A DNA stretch of 41,347 nt from Mollicutes bacterium (GCA_003551455.1 PUMR01000062.1:1-41347), one strand, 5' to 3'. Counted from the first letter of the stretch, positions 19,707 through 28,146 are shown. Program-made: numbers and translations. The notes: generated from the sequence alone by a model not told the origin.

Positions 19707-19715
19707 ATTATACCA
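19707..19715 (-). promoter_or_regulatory. dnaN promoter (extended -10)
   Basis: Minus strand TGGTATAAT with a perfect TATAAT (19707-19712), about 98 bases before dnaN. There is no good -35 at 17 bases; TTGAAA lies too far upstream. The long leader overlaps the candidate unwinding element. Confidence 0.65.
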
Positions 19716-19742
19716 CAAAAGGGGCTTTCCATGTACGTTTTT

Positions 19743-21122
19743 TCAAGAGTTTTCTCCACACTTGTGTTTGAGTTTTTCAACATCATTCTTCACATTGTGG
19801 TCGATTTGCAATTCATTGTTGACTTTCTCGACAGAATGCATGACGGTGGAATGGTCGCGGTTGTTGAAATAGGTGCCGATCCGCTTGTAAGGGAGGTCAT
19901 AGAGTTCTTTGATGAGATGCATGGCGATCTGGCGGGGATAGACATATTGGCGGGACCTCTTCTTGGAGACGAGGTCGCTCGTGGAAATGTTGTAATAGTC
20001 GCTCACGACGGAAAGGAGGTTGCGGATCTTGTTGCGGAGATAGTCGTGTTCACCGCGCCGCGGTCGGACGAGATTCTCTAGAGCGGTTTCGGCATTCTTC
20101 ACTGTGAAATCGTAATCGAAAGCGGTACAATAGAAAAGGACACGTTTCAAGGCGCCTTCAAGTTCACGGACGTTGTTGTCGAAGACGCTGGCGATATATT
20201 CGATGACCTTGCCGGGGATCATGTCGGTCTCGCTCGTCTCGGCGAGGAGTTTCTTCTCCAGAATCTTGATGCGATGGTCCAGGTCGGGCCGGTTGATGTC
20301 GACGGTGACTCCCCAGGAAAAACGGGAAGTCAGACGGTTCATGATGTCCTGCAAGTCGCTCGCCTTGCGGTCCGAAGTGATGACGATCTGTTTTTGCTTG
20401 TTGTGGAGCTGCTCAAACAGTTTGAAGAACTCTTCTTGCGATTTTTCCTTTTTCGCGAGGAACTGGATGTCGTCCACGAGGAGGACGTCGACGTCACGGT
20501 AGATGTTGTTGAACTCGCTGTATTTCTTTTTGCTCGCATAGCGGACATAGTCCTCGACGAACTGGTCGGCTTTGACATAGAGGACCTTCGTGTTGATGTC
20601 GCCTTCCAGGATGTAGTTGCCGATGCATTGCATGAGGTGGGTCTTGCCCAGCCCCACGTCACCGAAAATGTATAACGGGTTGGCCACGATGCCCGGCTGG
20701 TCGGCGATTTTGATCGCGGAAGTGTAGGCAAGGCGGTTGGAATGACCCACGACAAAATTGCCGAACGTGTAGGAGGGGTTCAGGTTCGCGTTCAAGTGGG
20801 CCTCTTCGAATTTTTGATGGTCGGGGACATTGACACCGAACGCCTTGTCGTTGCTCATTTCCTTCTCGGCCTGGTTTTTGGTGATGAGACGGTATTCATA
20901 ACGCTCATCGACATAGTTTTCCAAGAGCCGGTTCATCTTCTGGAGATAGACGAGTTCGATCCTCTTCTTGATGAACTCGTTGTCGACCATGAGATAGACA
21001 TAGTTGTTCTTCACTTTATAGACAGAGTCGACGGACGCGAAGATCTCTTCAAATGTGCTGTCTTCGAGCTGCATCTCGAGCTGGCCCTTGACTTCCTGCC
21101 ATATGTCGATGTGTTGGTCCAT
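19743..21122 (-). CDS. dnaA: Chromosomal replication initiator protein DnaA
   Basis: Binds DnaA boxes and opens the origin. It is 459 aa with the usual four domains: domain I about 1-84, a short linker, the AAA+ domain with Walker A GDVGLGKT (154-161; Asp where Bacillus has Gly) and Walker B LLVDDIQF (214-221), the SRFSWG Arg-finger region (266-271), and the C-terminal DNA-binding domain with the signature RIGTYFNNRDHSTVMH (414-429). GGAGG lies 7 bases before the ATG. The gene starts at the edge of oriC and reads away from it. Confidence 0.98.
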   Translation of the reverse strand: MDQHIDIWQEVKGQLEMQLEDSTFEEIFASVDSVYKVKNNYVYLMVDNEFIKKRIELVYLQKMNRLLENYVDERYEYRLITKNQAEKEMSNDKAFGVNVPDHQKFEEAHLNANLNPSYTFGNFVVGHSNRLAYTSAIKIADQPGIVANPLYIFGDVGLGKTHLMQCIGNYILEGDINTKVLYVKADQFVEDYVRYASKKKYSEFNNIYRDVDVLLVDDIQFLAKKEKSQEEFFKLFEQLHNKQKQIVITSDRKASDLQDIMNRLTSRFSWGVTVDINRPDLDHRIKILEKKLLAETSETDMIPGKVIEYIASVFDNNVRELEGALKRVLFYCTAFDYDFTVKNAETALENLVRPRRGEHDYLRNKIRNLLSVVSDYYNISTSDLVSKKRSRQYVYPRQIAMHLIKELYDLPYKRIGTYFNNRDHSTVMHSVEKVNNELQIDHNVKNDVEKLKHKCGENS

Positions 21123-21145
21123 GCTTTCACCTCCCGGGCGTTACT

Positions 21146-21154
21146 ATTCTAGCA
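21146..21154 (-). promoter_or_regulatory. dnaA promoter (extended -10)
   Basis: Minus strand TGCTAGAAT with TAGAAT at 21146-21151, 24 bases before the dnaA start; the -35 region is a T-run. The nearest DnaA box (21196-21204) is about 45 bases upstream, placed for autoregulation by DnaA. Confidence 0.6.
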
Positions 21155-21417
21155 CAACACAGTAGCAAAAAAAACTCTAAATTATCGACGAAAAATGTGG
21201 AAAACTTATCTTTCCATAACCTTTCCCCACAGATGCATCAATGGACTTGATCGCTCGATAAAGCGGAAAAACTTCCTTTCCACTTTTCCACACCGTCCGT
21301 GTTTCCCCATTCCCACTTTTCCACATGGTCGGATGAGGAAACATGATGTTCATGCTGTTTGTCGGTGTGGAAAACTTCTTTGAAATATTTGCAAATACAC
21401 CGGTTTCCCTTTATCAG

Positions 21418-21446
21418 TTGACAGAGAGCCAACGATTGTATATAAT
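21418..21446 (+). promoter_or_regulatory. rpmH promoter
   Basis: TTGACA (21418-21423), a 17-base spacer and TATAAT (21441-21446): a perfect consensus promoter 42 bases before rpmH and 44 bases past the last DnaA box. Confidence 0.93.
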
Positions 21447-21487
21447 CTATAAACGCGCGGTTTCACCGCATCATGGAGGTGCGACAC

Positions 21488-21622
21488 ATGAAAAGGACTT
21501 ATCAGCCCAACCGGAAGAAAAAAGCGCGGAAACAGGGCTTCCGCCAACGCATGTCCTCGCCCGCCGGGCGTAGGGTTCTCGCCAAAAGGCGGGCAAAGAA
21601 ACGCAGTCGCCTATCGGCATGA
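21488..21622 (+). CDS. rpmH: 50S ribosomal protein L34
   Basis: A 44-residue, very basic protein beginning [18 protein letters not shown] and ending in KKRSRLSA, the standard L34 sequence. It is part of the large ribosomal subunit. GGAGG lies 8 bases before the ATG, downstream of a perfect consensus promoter. It lies at the right edge of oriC and heads rpmH-rnpA-yidC-khpB, an order conserved across bacteria. Confidence 0.97.
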   Translation: MKRTYQPNRKKKARKQGFRQRMSSPAGRRVLAKRRAKKRSRLSA

Positions 21623-21659
21623 CAACCGAATAAGAGAAAACGGATCTTTGTTACTTGTG

Positions 21660-21691
21660 AACACCTGAAAAGATTTATTTCAGGTGTTTTT
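21660..21691 (+). terminator. Terminator/attenuator between rpmH and rnpA
   Basis: AACACCTGAAA (21660-21670) pairs with TTTCAGGTGTT (21678-21688) around a 7-base loop and is followed by TTT. It lies inside the rpmH-rnpA unit, so it may let many rpmH transcripts end while fewer go on into rnpA. Confidence 0.8.
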
Positions 21692-21735
21692 CATTGAGAG
21701 TACCAAGACAGCACGACCAGACCGGAGGTGAGCGG

Positions 21736-22086
21736 GTGAAAAAGAAATTTCGCATCAAGAAACCGGATGAGATCAAGGAGCTCCTCGAGGCGCGCAATGT
21801 CAAAAGGAACGCGTATTTCAGCGTTTACAAAGGCCCGGGGAAGAAAGGACGTTTCCGTTACGCGATCAGTGTTCCGCAGAAATTCGGCAAGGCGGTGCGT
21901 CGCAACAAAGTGAAACGCCAACTCCGCATGATCATCAAGGATTTGGACATCCACGAGAACATCGACCTTTTCGTCATCGTCCACGCCCGTTCCGCCCAAC
22001 TGTGTTTTCAGGAACTGGAAAAGGAGTTGGTGAAACTCGTGAAAAGACACCGAATCAAATATTGCAACCGAGAGGTGAGAAGATGA
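21736..22086 (+). CDS. rnpA: Ribonuclease P protein component
   Basis: Protein subunit of RNase P, which matures tRNA 5' ends together with the catalytic RNA. The RNR signature RRNKVKRQLR (55-64) is present, with the preceding FRYAISVPQKFGKAV of the central sheet. Length is 116 aa from a GTG at 21736, chosen because GGAGG lies 7 bases before it and MKKKFRIKK is a normal start; an upstream TTG would add 14 residues without a ribosome site. The stop overlaps the yidC start (ATGA), so translation is coupled. Confidence 0.95.
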   Translation: MKKKFRIKKPDEIKELLEARNVKRNAYFSVYKGPGKKGRFRYAISVPQKFGKAVRRNKVKRQLRMIIKDLDIHENIDLFVIVHARSAQLCFQELEKELVKLVKRHRIKYCNREVRR

Positions 22087-23372
22087 GACGCAAGACCATC
22101 ATGAAGACGCTCATGCTCCTGCTTGTCATCGGCAGTGTGTTCCTCTTGAGCGGATGCAACACCGAGCACTACACGCGACCCATCGATTACGTCGGAGAGG
22201 AGACGACCTATGCCGACGGGATCTTCGACGGCGTCGAGGGATACGAATGGACATACCGGAACGCGATCCGGGACACCGATCGCGCCCGACTCGGAGAGAA
22301 CGGACATATCAGGGTGACGTTGGACAGAGGTATAGATGCGCTCGAGATCGAATTCACAAGACATGAATTCGATTCATACGTCGCCATCGAGGTTCTTCTT
22401 GACGACAATCTCGTCGGGGAGATGGAATATGACGGACCGGTGAGAGAGCCCGACACACTGACCCTCTCGGGTCTCGAAATCTCGGGTGATGTCACCCTCA
22501 GGATCCAAAGGTCCGAAGGACAACCCCTCATCGAAGCCGTAACCTGGACCGAATATGACGAGGATCCCGCCACGCATACCCAGACTTTCACGGATTTCAC
22601 CGATGAGACCGGTGATATCAGCGGATTCGGCTGGGTGCAATGGATCGTCAGACAACTCGCGAACCTGATCTACAATATCAGTTATGCTCTCGGCGGGATG
22701 TATATCGTGGGACTTCTCATCGTGACCCTCATCATCCGGATCGTCGGTTGGCCGATCTATTCCAAGAGCACCGCGATGAGCGCGAACATGCAGATCGCAC
22801 AACCCGAGATCGAGAAACTCAAGGAGAAATACCAGGACAAGAAGGACCAGGCGAGCCAACAGAAGATGCAGCAGGAGATGCTGCAGATCTACCGCAAATA
22901 CAATATCAACCCGGTGGGATGCCTCTTCCCCTTCCTGCAGATGCCGATCTTCATCGCGATGTACCAGGTCGTGAGAAGACTCCCGCTCACCGAACGCTAT
23001 CACGACTTGGACTACCGGTTCCTCTGGTTCGATTTCCAAGCGGAACCCGACGGGTTCGGTCTGGCGCAAAACTGGCAGTTCTTCCTGCTCGCGGGCATTG
23101 TCGGGGTCACCATGTTCCTCTATCAGCGTTACGCGATGAAGCGTCCCGAGTATATGCGGAACAAGAAATACGAGACCGCCCAGCAACAACAGACCCAGAA
23201 GACGATGAAGTACATGATGTATTTCATGGTCATCATGCTGACGGCGATCGCGTTCACGAACTTGGGCATCGCCTTCTATTGGATTGTCGGTAACCTCTTC
23301 CAATTCGTCCAGACCCGTTACAACCGTAAACGTATGTACCAGAAATTCTTCGCGAACAAAGAAAGCGCGTGA
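22083..23372 (+). CDS. yidC: Membrane protein insertase YidC with large extracellular domain
   Basis: Inserts membrane proteins alone or with SecYEG. It starts with a lipoprotein signal (MRRKTIMKTLMLLLVIGS, lipobox LSGC, Cys25). The YidC core begins near residue 185: LIVTLIIRIVGWPIY with the groove Arg219, a charged cytoplasmic hairpin (236-275), NPVGCLFPFLQMPIFIAMYQVV and the final membrane segments ending in QTRYNRKRMYQK. Between Cys25 and the core lie about 160 acidic, strand-rich residues absent from typical Gram-positive YidC/SpoIIIJ. Total length is 429 aa, against roughly 260-290 for the usual form. The ATG overlaps the rnpA stop. Confidence 0.95.
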   Translation: MRRKTIMKTLMLLLVIGSVFLLSGCNTEHYTRPIDYVGEETTYADGIFDGVEGYEWTYRNAIRDTDRARLGENGHIRVTLDRGIDALEIEFTRHEFDSYVAIEVLLDDNLVGEMEYDGPVREPDTLTLSGLEISGDVTLRIQRSEGQPLIEAVTWTEYDEDPATHTQTFTDFTDETGDISGFGWVQWIVRQLANLIYNISYALGGMYIVGLLIVTLIIRIVGWPIYSKSTAMSANMQIAQPEIEKLKEKYQDKKDQASQQKMQQEMLQIYRKYNINPVGCLFPFLQMPIFIAMYQVVRRLPLTERYHDLDYRFLWFDFQAEPDGFGLAQNWQFFLLAGIVGVTMFLYQRYAMKRPEYMRNKKYETAQQQQTQKTMKYMMYFMVIMLTAIAFTNLGIAFYWIVGNLFQFVQTRYNRKRMYQKFFANKESA

Positions 23373-23383
23373 GGGTGAGAATC

Positions 23384-23998
23384 ATGAACAAAGTCACGTT
23401 CGAGACCAAATCACTTGCAGAGGCGAAAGAGATCGCCGAAGAGAAACTCCGGGTCAACCGTCGTCACATCAAGTTCGAGACCAGGGAGATCAAGGGCCTT
23501 CTGGGCATCCGGAAAGGGTATGAAGTCGAAGCCTCGATCGATGTCGACCCCGTCGAACTCGGACGCGAGGTTTTGACGGGACTTTTCGCAGATATGCGCG
23601 TCAAGGCCGAAATCAAGGTCGAACAACCTGCCGAGGGGGAGGTCGTCTATGATTGCGATACGGACGCCAACCCGGTGCTCATCGGCAAGAACGGCAAGAC
23701 ACTCGAGGGCATACAGGCGTATCTGCGAAACCTGCTGAACGTCTATACCACCGACTATCTCCTCGTCGTCGTCGATATCGGGGGATACAGGAAGAACCGC
23801 AAGAAGAAACTCGAGATTCTCGCCACCCAGACGGCCAAGGAAGTCGCACGGACGAAGACCGAGGTCAAGCTGAGCCCGATGAACGCCTATGAGAGGCGCA
23901 TCATCCATACCAAACTCGCCGACTGGAACGACGTCTACACCAAATCCGAGGGCGAAAAGGACAAACGCCACCTCGTCATCAAGCCGAAGAAGAAATGA
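23384..23998 (+). CDS. khpB: RNA-binding protein KhpB (Jag/EloR)
   Basis: A 204-residue RNA-binding protein with three parts: a Jag-N domain (1-50, MNKVTFETKSLAEAKEIAEEK), a KH domain with the loop GKNGKT (101-106) and an R3H domain (SPMNAYERRIIHTKL, 164-178). With KhpA it binds many mRNAs and affects cell elongation in streptococci. The linker after Jag-N is short. The ATG at 23384 follows GAGGGTGAGAATC; a GTG at 23369 overlapping the yidC stop is an alternative start. The stop overlaps pth (ATGA). Confidence 0.94.
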   Translation: MNKVTFETKSLAEAKEIAEEKLRVNRRHIKFETREIKGLLGIRKGYEVEASIDVDPVELGREVLTGLFADMRVKAEIKVEQPAEGEVVYDCDTDANPVLIGKNGKTLEGIQAYLRNLLNVYTTDYLLVVVDIGGYRKNRKKKLEILATQTAKEVARTKTEVKLSPMNAYERRIIHTKLADWNDVYTKSEGEKDKRHLVIKPKKK

Positions 23999-24573
23999 GA
24001 CTCATCGCAGGGCTCGGCAATCCCGGCAGGAAATATTCCCGTACCCGACACAACATCGGTTTTCTCTGTCTGGAGGCCTTCGCGGCCAACAAAGGGTTGG
24101 CCTTCCGATACAACAAGAAAGTCAAGGGAAAAATCGCCCGCCACCAAGACACCCTCCTCTTGAAGCCCTCGACCTACATGAACCTCTCGGGAGAGAGTGT
24201 GAAAGCGGCACTGGACTATTATCGCATCCCGCTTTCGGGACTCGTCGTCGTCCACGATGATCTCGACCTCGACACGGGACGGCTCCGTTTGCGGGAAAAA
24301 GGCGGGACGGGGGGCCACAAAGGGCTCTCGTCCATCATCGCCCATACTGGTGGGGAAAGCTTCAAGCGCATCCGCTTCGGCATCGGTGAGAGCGGCCTTC
24401 TCGACGCGAGCGACTATGTCCTCTCACGTTTCACCGAAGCGGAGGGGGACGCGGTCATCGAAAGCATCCGGACGGTCGCGGAGATTATCGACGCCCTCGC
24501 TGATGGTGAGGATTTCACCACGCTCATGAACAAGTACAATGTGCGCAGAGATGAAGATAAGAACGACGACTGA
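23995..24573 (+). CDS. pth: Peptidyl-tRNA hydrolase
   Basis: Frees tRNA from peptidyl-tRNAs dropped by the ribosome. It is 192 aa with the family residues: GLGNPGRKYSRTRHNIGF (His19 catalytic), STYMNLSGESV (Asn63) and VVHDDLDLDTG (Asp near 88-89), then GGTGGHKGL. The ATG overlaps the khpB stop by 4 bases, so it is coupled to the khpB unit. In Bacillus pth and mfd follow prs and not jag/khpB; see the synteny finding. Confidence 0.96.
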   Translation: MRLIAGLGNPGRKYSRTRHNIGFLCLEAFAANKGLAFRYNKKVKGKIARHQDTLLLKPSTYMNLSGESVKAALDYYRIPLSGLVVVHDDLDLDTGRLRLREKGGTGGHKGLSSIIAHTGGESFKRIRFGIGESGLLDASDYVLSRFTEAEGDAVIESIRTVAEIIDALADGEDFTTLMNKYNVRRDEDKNDD

Positions 24574-24589
24574 GAGACAGACAGGTAAA

Positions 24590-24629
24590 ATGCGGATGAA
24601 CACGGGCGTCCAACGCCGGGCGTCCGCAT
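24590..24629 (+). other. Two-part hairpin before mfd
   Basis: ATGCGGA (24590-24596) pairs with TCCGCAT (24623-24629), and inside it GGCGT (24605-24609) pairs with ACGCC (24613-24617). No T-run follows, so it is not a standard terminator. It ends just before the mfd ribosome site and could shape mfd translation or mRNA processing. Confidence 0.5.
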
Positions 24630-24648
24630 GTCTGCGTGGAGGTTCTCC

Positions 24649-27600
24649 ATGAAGAGAGTGCTGCCACTGTTGGAAGACACGGAGTTTTTCCGGAAGTTTT
24701 CCGAAGCGCTGCAGACGAAACGCACCATCGAGATCACCAACACCACGGAAGATTTCGCCGTGTTTTTCGTCGTCGCCCTGCATCATATGACCGACCGGGA
24801 CATCATCGTCGTCAACCACAACCTCTATCACGCCCAGAAGACCTATGACAGCCTCACCACGCTGCTCGACGGGAATGCGGGCTTCTTTCCACAGGACGAG
24901 TTCCTCACCACCGAGATGTTAGCGATGAGCGAGGACTTGAAATTCCAACGGCTCGATACCGTGCGAAATCTCATCGGCAAGCGCAAGAATTTGGTGGTCA
25001 CACACACGACGGGGCTGGTGAAGCACCTTCTGCCCCGGAAAAAGTTCGAAGGGATCTATGAAACGTTCAGGGAAGGTGACGATGTCGATCTCGAATCGTT
25101 TTTCGCAAGACTGGTCGAACTAGGATATCAAGCCACCCCGACCGTCGAAAGGGTGGGTGAATTCGCCCGCCGCGGCAGTATCGTGGACATCTACCTTCCC
25201 GACCACGACGATCCGGTGCGGCTCGACCTTTTCGACACCGAAATCGACTCGCTCCGGTATTTCGATGTCAAGACCCAACGCTCGAAAAAGCGGATCGACG
25301 CTTTCACCCTGACGCCCCGGACCGAATTCTTCTATACTCCCGAAGAGGTCGCCACCATCGAGAAGAATGTCCATGACAAACTTGCCCGGGAGGATTTCTC
25401 CGAAGAGACGAGAGAAAGGGTGGCCGAAGAGATAGCCGCCTTGAAGAACCACGAGAAGAAAGACCAGCTCGCCCGCTACATGGCTTTTTCGGAGACGGTT
25501 CCGGAGACCATCACCGACTATCTGGACGATCCCTTGCTCGTCACTATCGACCATGAACGCATCAAGAGCGCCTATGCCCACATACGCGACGATCTCGCGG
25601 AATGGATGACGGAATCGGGCGACTATCCCAAGCTGGGCTTCTCTTTCCTCAAAGACCCCGACAACATCGATCATGCGAAACGGATAGCCCTGAACCCCCT
25701 CCCGATGAAGGAAGCTTCCGCCGCCCGCCTCCCCTTGCGTATCAAGGAAGGAATCCGCTACAACAACAACATCCACATGTTCATCAAAGACCTCAAACGC
25801 TATGAGGGGCATGTGACCGTCCTCGTGACGCTCGCCGACGAGAAGCGCCTCGACGGCCTCACGAACATCCTCGAGGGTAAGGTCCCCTACAGGGTTCTCG
25901 GAAGCGACGATCCGCCGTTCAAGAAGAAGCTGAACCTCGTCGTTCAGGACAATCCCCTCTCGTTCGAATGGTTCGACACCTCGTTCGTACTCCTTGCGGA
26001 TGCGGACATCTTCAAAGAGGTCTCGACGAAAAAAGCCAGACGCCGGCGGCGAGTCTTTAAAGACACGGAAAGGGTCCCCACGGCCGAGTCCTTGCAAAAG
26101 GGCGACTACATCGTCCACTATGACCACGGTATCGGCAGATTCCTGGGCATCGAGACCATGGAGGTGCAGGGCAAGACGAACGATTACATCGTCATCGCCT
26201 ACAAGGGCGACGACAAACTCTACATCCCGGTCGAGAGCATCCATCTCATCCAGCGTTTCGTGGCCACCGAAGGCACCGTTCCCAGACTCAACAAACTCGG
26301 CAGCGCCGAATGGGCGAAGACGAAGCGGAGGGTGCGCAAGAAGGCCGCGGACATCGCCGCGGGACTCATCGAGCTCTATGCGGCGAGAGAGCGGGTCAAG
26401 GGACACGCTTTCAGCGAGGACACCGACCTGATGACGGAGTTCGAGGCCGAATTCCTCTATGAAGAGACCGACGACCAAAAGCGGGCGATCGAGGCGGTCA
26501 AGGTCGACATGGAGAAAGAGACCCCGATGGACAGACTCATCTGTGGCGATGTGGGCTACGGCAAGACCGAAGTGGCTCTCCGCGCCGCTTTCAAAGCCAT
26601 CCTCGACAACAAGCAGGTCGTGTATCTCGCCCCCACGACCGTCCTCTCGAGACAGCACTACTACACCTTCAAGGACCGGCTGGAGCGCCACGGGGTGAAA
26701 GTGGCCCTCTTGAACCGGTTCGTCAGGAGAAAACGGCAGAAAGAGTTCATCAAGGGTATCGAGGAAGGAACGGTCGATGTCGTGATCGGCACCCACCGGT
26801 TGCTTTCCAAAGACATCCGCTACAAAAACCTCGGACTCCTCATCGTCGACGAAGAACAGCGATTCGGCGTTGAACACAAAGAGAAGATCAAACAGTTGAA
26901 ATTGAACATCGACGTCCTCTCGCTCTCGGCCACGCCGATCCCGAGGACTCTGCAGATGGCGATGACCGACGTGAAACAGATGAGCCTCATCGAGACGCCC
27001 CCGAAAGACCGTTTTCCCGTACAGACCTATGTCCTCCGACGCAACGACCATGTCATCAAGGACGCCATCGAGCGTGAACTGGGGCGCAAAGGACAGGTGT
27101 TCTATCTCCACAACCGCATCGAGACCATCGAAGAGGTGGCCCATGATTTGCGCAAGCTCGTCCCCGACGCGAAAATCGGTGTGGCCCACGGCCAGATGGA
27201 GCGGTTCAAGCTCGAGAATGTGATGCGCGGCTTCCTGGACCACCGGTACGACGTCCTCGTCTCCACGACCATCATCGAGACCGGTCTGGACATCCCCAAC
27301 GCCAATACGTTGATCGTGCATGAGGCCGACCGGCTGGGCCTCGCTCAGCTCTACCAGATCCGCGGCCGTGTCGGCAGAAGCAACCGGATCGCCTACAGCT
27401 ATCTCATGTACGACAAGGACAAGAAACTCAACGAGGAGGCGACCAAGCGTCTGCAGGCCATCAAGGAGTTCACCGAGCTCGGCAGCGGCTACAAGATCGC
27501 CCAGAGGGACCTGGCCATCCGGGGAGCGGGAGACCTTCTCGGCACGGAACAGTCCGGGTTCATCGACAGCGTCGGCATCGACCTCTTCATGGAAATCCTG

Positions 27601-28107
27601 AAAGAGGAGATCGACAAGGCCAAGGATGAGACCCGCACTGAAGACGCAAAAGAGACGGAAGAACGGAGAAAGACGCTGAAACTCGCGGTCAGCCGCTCCA
27701 TTCCCGAAAGCTACATCCCCGATGACGACCAACGGGTGGCATTCCATCGCCGCATCGCCGCCTTGGCGGACCAAGAAGAGATGCGAGCCCTCCAAGACGA
27801 ATGCGAAGACCGTTTCGGCCCGCTTCCCGAGGACATGCGCATCTACATGCTCGCGAAGCTGTATGAGAATCTCGCTTTGTCGAAGGATGTGGAGAAAGTC
27901 CGGGAGGATGGACGCAAGATCGTTTTCACGCTATCGAAAGAGGCCAGCCGGGACATCCACGGCGACCTCCTGTTCGGGAAGGCGAATGAACTCTCCCGGT
28001 TCATCCACATGAGTTACCGACAGGGAAGACTCTCGGTGACGATCGAGAAGGGGAAGGTGTCGAGCCACCCGCTCGAGTTGATCGTCCCGTTGTTGGAAAG
28101 CATATGA
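24649..28107 (+). CDS. mfd: Transcription-repair coupling factor Mfd
   Basis: A DNA translocase that removes stalled RNA polymerase and recruits UvrA. It is 1152 aa. The N-terminal part is UvrB-like (DEFLTTEMLAMSEDLKFQRL, then RRGSIVDIYLP). The RNA-polymerase-interacting domain lies around 470-540 (GDYIVHYDHGIGRFLG, IPVESIHLIQRF). The SF2 motor has Walker A GDVGYGKT (633-640), DEEQ (734-737) and the RecG-like QIRGRVGRSNR. The C-terminal TRCF domain ends the protein. I set the ATG at 24649 because GGAGG lies 6 bases before it. It is 75 bases after pth. Confidence 0.97.
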   Translation: MKRVLPLLEDTEFFRKFSEALQTKRTIEITNTTEDFAVFFVVALHHMTDRDIIVVNHNLYHAQKTYDSLTTLLDGNAGFFPQDEFLTTEMLAMSEDLKFQRLDTVRNLIGKRKNLVVTHTTGLVKHLLPRKKFEGIYETFREGDDVDLESFFARLVELGYQATPTVERVGEFARRGSIVDIYLPDHDDPVRLDLFDTEIDSLRYFDVKTQRSKKRIDAFTLTPRTEFFYTPEEVATIEKNVHDKLAREDFSEETRERVAEEIAALKNHEKKDQLARYMAFSETVPETITDYLDDPLLVTIDHERIKSAYAHIRDDLAEWMTESGDYPKLGFSFLKDPDNIDHAKRIALNPLPMKEASAARLPLRIKEGIRYNNNIHMFIKDLKRYEGHVTVLVTLADEKRLDGLTNILEGKVPYRVLGSDDPPFKKKLNLVVQDNPLSFEWFDTSFVLLADADIFKEVSTKKARRRRRVFKDTERVPTAESLQKGDYIVHYDHGIGRFLGIETMEVQGKTNDYIVIAYKGDDKLYIPVESIHLIQRFVATEGTVPRLNKLGSAEWAKTKRRVRKKAADIAAGLIELYAARERVKGHAFSEDTDLMTEFEAEFLYEETDDQKRAIEAVKVDMEKETPMDRLICGDVGYGKTEVALRAAFKAILDNKQVVYLAPTTVLSRQHYYTFKDRLERHGVKVALLNRFVRRKRQKEFIKGIEEGTVDVVIGTHRLLSKDIRYKNLGLLIVDEEQRFGVEHKEKIKQLKLNIDVLSLSATPIPRTLQMAMTDVKQMSLIETPPKDRFPVQTYVLRRNDHVIKDAIERELGRKGQVFYLHNRIETIEEVAHDLRKLVPDAKIGVAHGQMERFKLENVMRGFLDHRYDVLVSTTIIETGLDIPNANTLIVHEADRLGLAQLYQIRGRVGRSNRIAYSYLMYDKDKKLNEEATKRLQAIKEFTELGSGYKIAQRDLAIRGAGDLLGTEQSGFIDSVGIDLFMEILKEEIDKAKDETRTEDAKETEERRKTLKLAVSRSIPESYIPDDDQRVAFHRRIAALADQEEMRALQDECEDRFGPLPEDMRIYMLAKLYENLALSKDVEKVREDGRKIVFTLSKEASRDIHGDLLFGKANELSRFIHMSYRQGRLSVTIEKGKVSSHPLELIVPLLESI

Positions 28108-28135
28108 AAAGACCCGGCCTCGAGGCCGGGTCTTT
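28108..28135. terminator. Bidirectional terminator after mfd
   Basis: AAAGACCCGGCC (28108-28119) pairs with GGCCGGGTCTTT (28124-28135) around TCGA, directly after the mfd stop. The convergent minus-strand membrane protein gene ends 12 bases further on. Confidence 0.88.
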
Positions 28136-28146
28136 GCTTGTTGGCG

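Larger units (their letters stand above)
21123..21487. other. oriC: Origin of replication (oriC), dnaA-rpmH gap
   Basis: A 365-base non-coding gap between divergent dnaA and rpmH. It holds four copies of TTTTCCACA (one base from the E. coli/Bacillus box TTATCCACA): 21196-21204 and 21366-21374 on the minus strand, 21284-21292 and 21317-21325 on the plus strand. Weaker copies are TTCCCCACA (21223-21231) and TTTCCCC (21302-21308). An AT-rich stretch lies at 21165-21200, with another at 21380-21400. Genes on both sides read outward. The dnaA and rpmH promoters flank the boxes. Confidence 0.93.

Noticed and set aside
25120..27795. Long open frame antisense to mfd (891 codons)
   Set aside because: It is a frame shadow of mfd in GC-rich codons; it has no family similarity and no ribosome site, whereas mfd is full length and conserved.
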